A model generated the notes under the pieces. The model was not told the DNA's origin. It worked only from the letters and a program-made list of their open reading frames with translations, and searched no databases. A DNA stretch of 64,000 nucleotides from Petrosia ficiformis (taxonomy: Eukaryota > Porifera > Demospongiae > Haplosclerida > Petrosiidae), in assembly GCA_947044365.1 (NCBI GenBank), contig OX345653.1, positions 4,614,001-4,678,000 of the forward strand, in the 5' to 3' direction. Of the stretch, positions 58,712-64,000 are shown in pieces. The position numbers and the translations under genes were made by a program. How positions within the stretch are numbered: position 1 is the stretch's first letter; every line of letters starts with the position of its first letter.

Positions 58712-60715
58712 ATGCCTCCAAAGCGTCCTCGCAGACAAGTACAAGCACAGAAAGATACAAATGAAGTAGAGGAGTCTCATCCTGGTGATGATCCTCCTAT
58801 CACAAAGAGAAGAAAAAGAAAAGAAGGTGAGTATGAACTCAAAATATTTTATAATTAGTACACCTGCTGCTTCTAATATTGAAGAATCTAATTCCAATGA
58901 CGTTGCAATGGAAACTACAAATGGGCAGTCAATTGTCACCGAAGAGGAAGAGAAATCTCCAACAAAGATAGTTCGTACAAGTAAGAGGAAACAGAATATT
59001 AAAGTTACATGGGAAGGTGCGACAGATCAGGGTAAAGTCAAGGGGAAGCATATAAAAAAGGATGAAATTCTTAAAGAGACAAGAAAAAAAAGACAGAAAC
59101 CTAAACCAGAAGAAAAACCTGAACCTGAAAAAAGAACAATATCTCAACCACCTCCTCAGAAACAGAAGACTACAAGAAAACGAGGAAAAACAGTACAGGG
59201 TCTGTTGGCAATCACCATACCCTTTTCCTCTTTGAATAATATTATATGTGCATAATAATTGTATACATTACTAATCTTTCTCCTCATTAGGTCCAGAAAA
59301 AACACTACAATCGTTTATTGTCACTCCAGATGAAATAATCTCTCATCATTCTCATTCTACGTCTTGTGGAAGTGTCTTCATGCTAGGTCAAGGAGATATA
59401 GGTCAACTTGGACTTGGTGAAAATATGGTAGAGAGGAAGAAACCATATCCAGTTGGTGGAGCTTTATCTGGATTAAATATAATCCAGGTAGCCTGTGGAG
59501 GAATGCACACAATAGCTCTGACAGATGAAGGAAAAGTATGTGCTCTTTGTCATATGACTATCACATGACTATTCTATTTTAGGTATATACATGGGGATGT
59601 AATGATGAGGGCTCTTTAGGACGTACCACTTTGGAAGGAGAGGAGTATAGCCCAGGTCTTGTATCATTAATAGAACGTGTTAATGTTGTTCAGGTATCAG
59701 CAGGTGATAGTCATTCTGTGGCACTTGCTAATAACGGAAATGTGTATTGCTGGGGAATATTTAGGGTAAGAAAAGAAGGTAGATTATTATTTAGTAAGTA
59801 GTATCATTTATATTCTTTATAGGATTCTAATGGTCCATTTGGTATGATTGATTCATCACCATCTTGTACTCCTCAGTTAGTTTATAGCAGCCCTTTTAAC
59901 AAAGCTATCAAGACAGCATCTGGATGTGATCATGTTGTTATTCTTACAGAACAAGGAAATATATATACGTTTGGTAAGTAAATTCCTTTGCATTCTATTC
60001 AATCAATTAATCACATTCTTTAGGATGTGGTGAACAAGGTCAATTGGGACGTATTCCAGAATGCTTTAGTTCTCGTGGAGGTCGTAAAGGTGTTGGAATT
60101 TTACTTGCTCCACAGGTAGTGCGATTACGAAAAATCAGAGGTCACACACAGCCACAATTTGATGATGTGTTTGCTGGATCATATCACACGTTTGCCATTG
60201 CTAAAAGTAACAATGGAGTATATAGTTGGGGTCTTAATAATTATGGTCAGTTGGGAACAGGAGATACAAGAACTAGATATCAACCAGAGAAATTACCTGA
60301 TGACTGGTTGTGGACTTGGCATCAAAACAAAGAAACCCATTTAATGATAGCTGGTGGTCAGCACCATTCTATCTTGTGTGACAAAGGGAAAGTATACGTT
60401 ACTGGTAGAAAAGAATATGGTAGGCTTGGTCTTGGTAAAAATGAAGAAGAACCTATTTCACCTCGAGAAGTACCTAATTTAAGTGACATTGTTTCTGTTG
60501 CTTGTGGTAGCTGTTGTTCATTTGGTGTGACATCATCAGGTGATGCATATTCCTGGGGTATGGGTACAAACTTACAATTAGGATTAGACGATGATGAGGA
60601 TGTATGGAAGCCTCAAAAAATGACAGGGAAACATTTGGAGGGCAAGAAAGTAATTAATGTATCAAGTGGAGGGCAACACACTGCATTGCTGATTAGCCAG
60701 GAAACAGTAGAATAA
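58712..60715 (+). CDS. RCC1: Regulator of chromosome condensation 1 (Ran GEF)
   Basis: ATG 58712 gives [13 protein letters not shown], then a long Lys/Arg/Glu-rich tail of roughly 130 residues, joined through an intron 58829-58884 (phase 1). The seven-bladed propeller follows: [125 protein letters not shown] and [11 protein letters not shown]; stop 60713-60715. The match to human RCC1 is collinear. RCC1 binds nucleosomes and loads Ran with GTP on chromatin. The N-terminal tail is several times longer than the vertebrate one (about 20-30 residues). AATAAA is at 60809-60814. Confidence 0.95.
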
Positions 60716-60829
60716 CTATTATCTTTTTTTCTGTTATTGTTCATTCATTTCTATAACACTTACTAATTTTTATAACTATGTAATATATATAATAACATGT
60801 ATGTAACGAATAAAATATTATTATTATTA

Positions 60830-63800
60830 TTACATTTTGGAACATTGTAGTTCCCCTTTTAACGTCCCATCATCTGAATCATGGTAACTGGGAGTGTTAC
60901 TAGTTGGAGATTCTTCACTTTCAGTACGTCTCCTGATAAATATAAATTATAATATTGTGATCTTAATCTGATCTTACTAACCTTCTAGCTTTTAATTTTT
61001 TCTTAGTCTCTGCTCTTGTTTTTTCAGTGATTGGATATCGCCACAGAAAAAATAAACTAATTATTATAAATATAACTGGAGGACCAGACACAAGAATTTT
61101 AAACATTAGAGGTACACTCCATGGTTGATCACACTTCAACTGATCATATCCACCTAACCTAATAGAATAGTACAATAGTATTAATATAACATTTCTAATA
61201 ATAGTAACAATACTTGTTCTAATAATAGTAACAATACCTATAGTTTAATAATTGTAACAATACCTATTGTTCTAATAATAGTAGCAATACTTATTGTTCT
61301 AATAATAGTAACATGCTTATTGTTCTAATAATAGTAACATGCATATTGTTCTAATAATAGTAACAATACATATTGTTCCAATAATAGTAACAATACCTAT
61401 TGTTCTAATAATAGTAACAATACATATTGTTCTAATAATAGTAACATGCTTGTTCTAATAATAGTAACAATAATAGTAACAATGTTTATTGTTCTAATAA
61501 TAGTAACAATACATATTGTTCCAAAAATAGTAACAATACATATTGTTCTAATAATAGTAACATGCTTATTGTTCTAATAATAGTAACAATAATAGTAACA
61601 ATGTTTATTAATACCTATTGTTCTAATAATAGTAACAATACATATTGTTCTAATAATAGTAACAATGTTTATTGTTCTAATAATAGTAACAATACTTATT
61701 GTAGTAATGTTTATTGTTCTAATAATAGTAACAATACCTATTGTTCTAATAATAGTAACAATACGTATTGTTCTAATAATAGTAACAATACTTACTGTTC
61801 TAATAATACGTATTGTTCTAATAATAGTAACAATACTTACTGTTCTAATAATAGTAACAATGTTCTATTATTAATAAAAAGACCTACTGCTCTAATAATA
61901 GTAACAATAGTAACAATACATATTGTTCTAATAATAGTAACAATACTTATTGTTCTATTATTAATAACAATACCCAAAAATCTACTCTATATAGCATCAA
62001 TACATAGTCATATTGTAGCTAAAATATTAATTGTTACTTATAAATTCCTGTTGATATTCCAAGAGTTACTCCAGCACTGAACTTAATAAAAAACACAAAG
62101 AAAGCAAAAAACAATTCTTCTCTTCTTACACCTTTTTGTAAATATGCTTCATCTATCACATCCGGTAACATAGACCTAACAGAGAAGGGAATCATATATA
62201 TATATATATATATATAATTATATTATTGTCTATAGTTACCATGGTACCAAGTATGCTACAGACACTCCAGCTCCACCAGCGATATTAAGAGGATATATTA
62301 GCAGTGGTTCATAATTGAGAAATAGTAAACATATCATACAAGGCATTAGTATCTGAAATATAATAATAATAATATAATATATAATTGTAATAATGTGCGT
62401 ACCCACATTCCACATAGGAATGTTGTCTTTTTTCCAAATTTAGTCAGTACAATTTGCCATACTGGCATCCAGCATACACTACATATCTGTTAATAGTGAG
62501 TATGTTATAATTACATGTCACTACAAATATTATACTCACTAGTAAAGTAGCAACAACATATTGATATTGATCAGACAATGATAAAGAATATTTAGTATAA
62601 AAAGCAAAGTTACCCTGAACAAACTGAATCAATTGTTAATACATAATAATATAGACATTATGTGTGTACCTGAACAGCAAGCCATGAAAATAGTTCCATT
62701 AATAATAGTTCACGGTATGGGTTAAACCCAAAAGTTTCACGAATAGCAGTAAAAAATGATATATTATATTTTTTCATTGTTTCCTCTAAAATATCAACAA
62801 GTTAATATAATTACAATAATAGGAATCTGTGTACCTTTCTGTTCTCTAACAGTAAGAAATGTAATCATTAATACTATTATAGTTATTATTCCAATAGTCA
62901 CTGCATGATATCTGTAGGCATCTTCCTAGAAATAATTAATATTCTTGATAATTATCGTAATTTGTATTATTAACATACTTTTTCTTTATCATATACTCTG
63001 TTATTATCAGTACAATCATCTTCATTACTATTAACAAATGTGGAATAAAATAAAGTATATATTCCAATACCTACCAGTGTACCACACATCTCAAATATAA
63101 CTCCTATATAATATATAGCATTAATCACAAACACACACTACTATAATATAAACTTACTATACATTGTAACTGAATCAGTTTCTTTTTGATTGTATGATAA
63201 ATGAACTGTTAGTGCAGTATATGGCACATGTACACACTGAATACAATGTTAAGATAACAATTAAACGTATTTGTCAACACTATGTGTAGTGTTATCATTA
63301 GTCACTCACTGTTAATAAAGTCTGCATTATGAAATATATCAGTAAAAAATACACAAATGTGAGTTCATTTTTACTCCAATGAGGAACAAACCACAAAAAG
63401 AAATAAGCAATGGCAGTAGGAAGTGCCGAGAATAATAACCTTTTAGTTATAATAATCACATAATGTAGATTATAATATTTAGTTACTTACCAAGGTCTGA
63501 ATTGTCCAAGTTTTGTTTTAGTTCTACTACACAGAAACCCGACTACAGGATCAGTAATACCATCCCATACACGACCCAAAAACACTATTACAAGAACATA
63601 TGTAGGATCAAGCTGTACAAGGTGACTTCAGATGAGGGTTATACATTGTATTATCACAACTCACTAATGCTACTTCTAGTAAAAATATAGTCAGATAGAA
63701 TCCCATGACAGTGGTACACATTGCATATGCCATAGCTCCAACTGCAAATGATAACTTACGCCATAGAGGTGTCTTGATATGATCTGATGCTTTCCTTGCA

Positions 63801-63997
63801 TCACTGAATATCAATGGCTACAAATATGAAAAGATATGATCACATTAGTAATAACTAATATTTGATCTAACTTCTTGTTCTGTTCCTTTATTACTGAAGC
63901 TAAATGTCTTATTCTTTATTAGACTAGCCATCCCAGCTACACCTTCTTCTCTGTTAATTAATGAGCCACACCTTCTTTTTAATGAGCCAGTTCCCAT
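60830..63997 (-). CDS. MFSD2-like major facilitator (lysophospholipid symporter family)
   Basis: From ATG 63997 (MGTGSLKRRCGSLINREEG, with an alternative Met at 63931), the N-terminus is cytosolic. LWRKLSFAVGAMAYAMCTTV starts helix 1. FLGRVWDGITDPVVGFLCSR (about 63560) is the MFSD2/GPH family motif A with the cation-binding Asp. Next: LGQFRPWLLFSALPTAIAYF, TCVHVPYTALTVHLS, a loop, and twelve helices in all over some 16 exons. The C-terminus has LWRYPITEKTRAETKKKLKA and an acidic Ser-rich tail ending LQCSKM, stop 60830-60832. MFSD2A carries lysophosphatidylcholine with Na+; the substrate here is inferred. The first exon may extend past the window edge. Confidence 0.85.
61190..61960. repeat. 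24-bp minisatellite in the MFSD2-like gene
   Basis: About 30 copies of taatagtaacaatacttatt with gttc, with many one-base variants. The plus-strand open frames rich in CSNNSNNTY are artefacts of this array. Confidence 0.94.
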
Positions 63998-64000
63998 GTG

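Overview
The window is nuclear DNA from an animal, most likely an early-branching metazoan and probably a demosponge. It is strongly AT-rich. The genes have many short GT-AG introns (about 45-80 bp) and lie close together. The gene set is animal-type: FAK, ROCK, RAB23, GREB1-like, a hippocalcin-like sensor, MAPK15, IFT52 and RAE1. One multi-pass membrane protein has no intron in its coding part and belongs to no family I recognise. The species call is inference; no taxonomic marker is present.

Layout. 1-590 (+) 3' end of a hippocalcin/neurocalcin-like calcium sensor. 870-5875 (-) FAK kinase plus FAT domain. 8140-13262 (-) FAK-type FERM domain. 13480-14721 (-) a selenoprotein L-like redoxin with two in-frame TGA codons (U-x-x-U), followed by a well-formed SECIS element. 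14778-17438 (-) FTCD. 17513-19886 (+) USP14. 20003-21937 (-) STPG1. 22502-23000 (+) elongin C. 23234-25333 (-) MAPK15/ERK7. 25814-34888 (+) GREB1-like. 35250-36373 (+) RNase H1. 36470-37370 (+) and 37504-38282 (-) two four-helix membrane proteins. 38478-40385 (+) 635-aa membrane protein. 40493-42286 (-) RAE1. 42699-51712 (-) ROCK. 51997-52069 (+) tRNA-Val(UAC). 52381-54560 (-) IFT52. 54846-56983 (+) RAB23. 57104-58573 (-) RPA2. 58712-60715 (+) RCC1. 60830-63997 (-) MFSD2-like transporter.

Organisation. Six gene pairs are head to head across gaps of 74 to 564 bp: FTCD/USP14, STPG1/ELOC, MAPK15/GREB1, the 4-TM/635-aa pair, IFT52/RAB23 and RPA2/RCC1. Several pair related functions: IFT52 with RAB23 (cilium, Hedgehog) and RPA2 with RCC1 (S phase, with E2F- and NRF1-like sites between them). 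Most long introns are long because they hold a tandem array.

Main points of interest: (1) the selenoprotein L-like gene with UxxU and SECIS, which a standard gene finder would truncate or discard; (2) a 14-bp RFX X-box-like palindrome, roughly GTTNCYATRRNAAC, recurring through exons and introns far more often than chance predicts; (3) a FAK locus whose FERM and kinase-FAT halves may be separate transcription units, with a TATA promoter directly upstream of the kinase half. All coordinates for spliced genes span start codon to stop codon including introns; exon borders come from hand-read splice signals.
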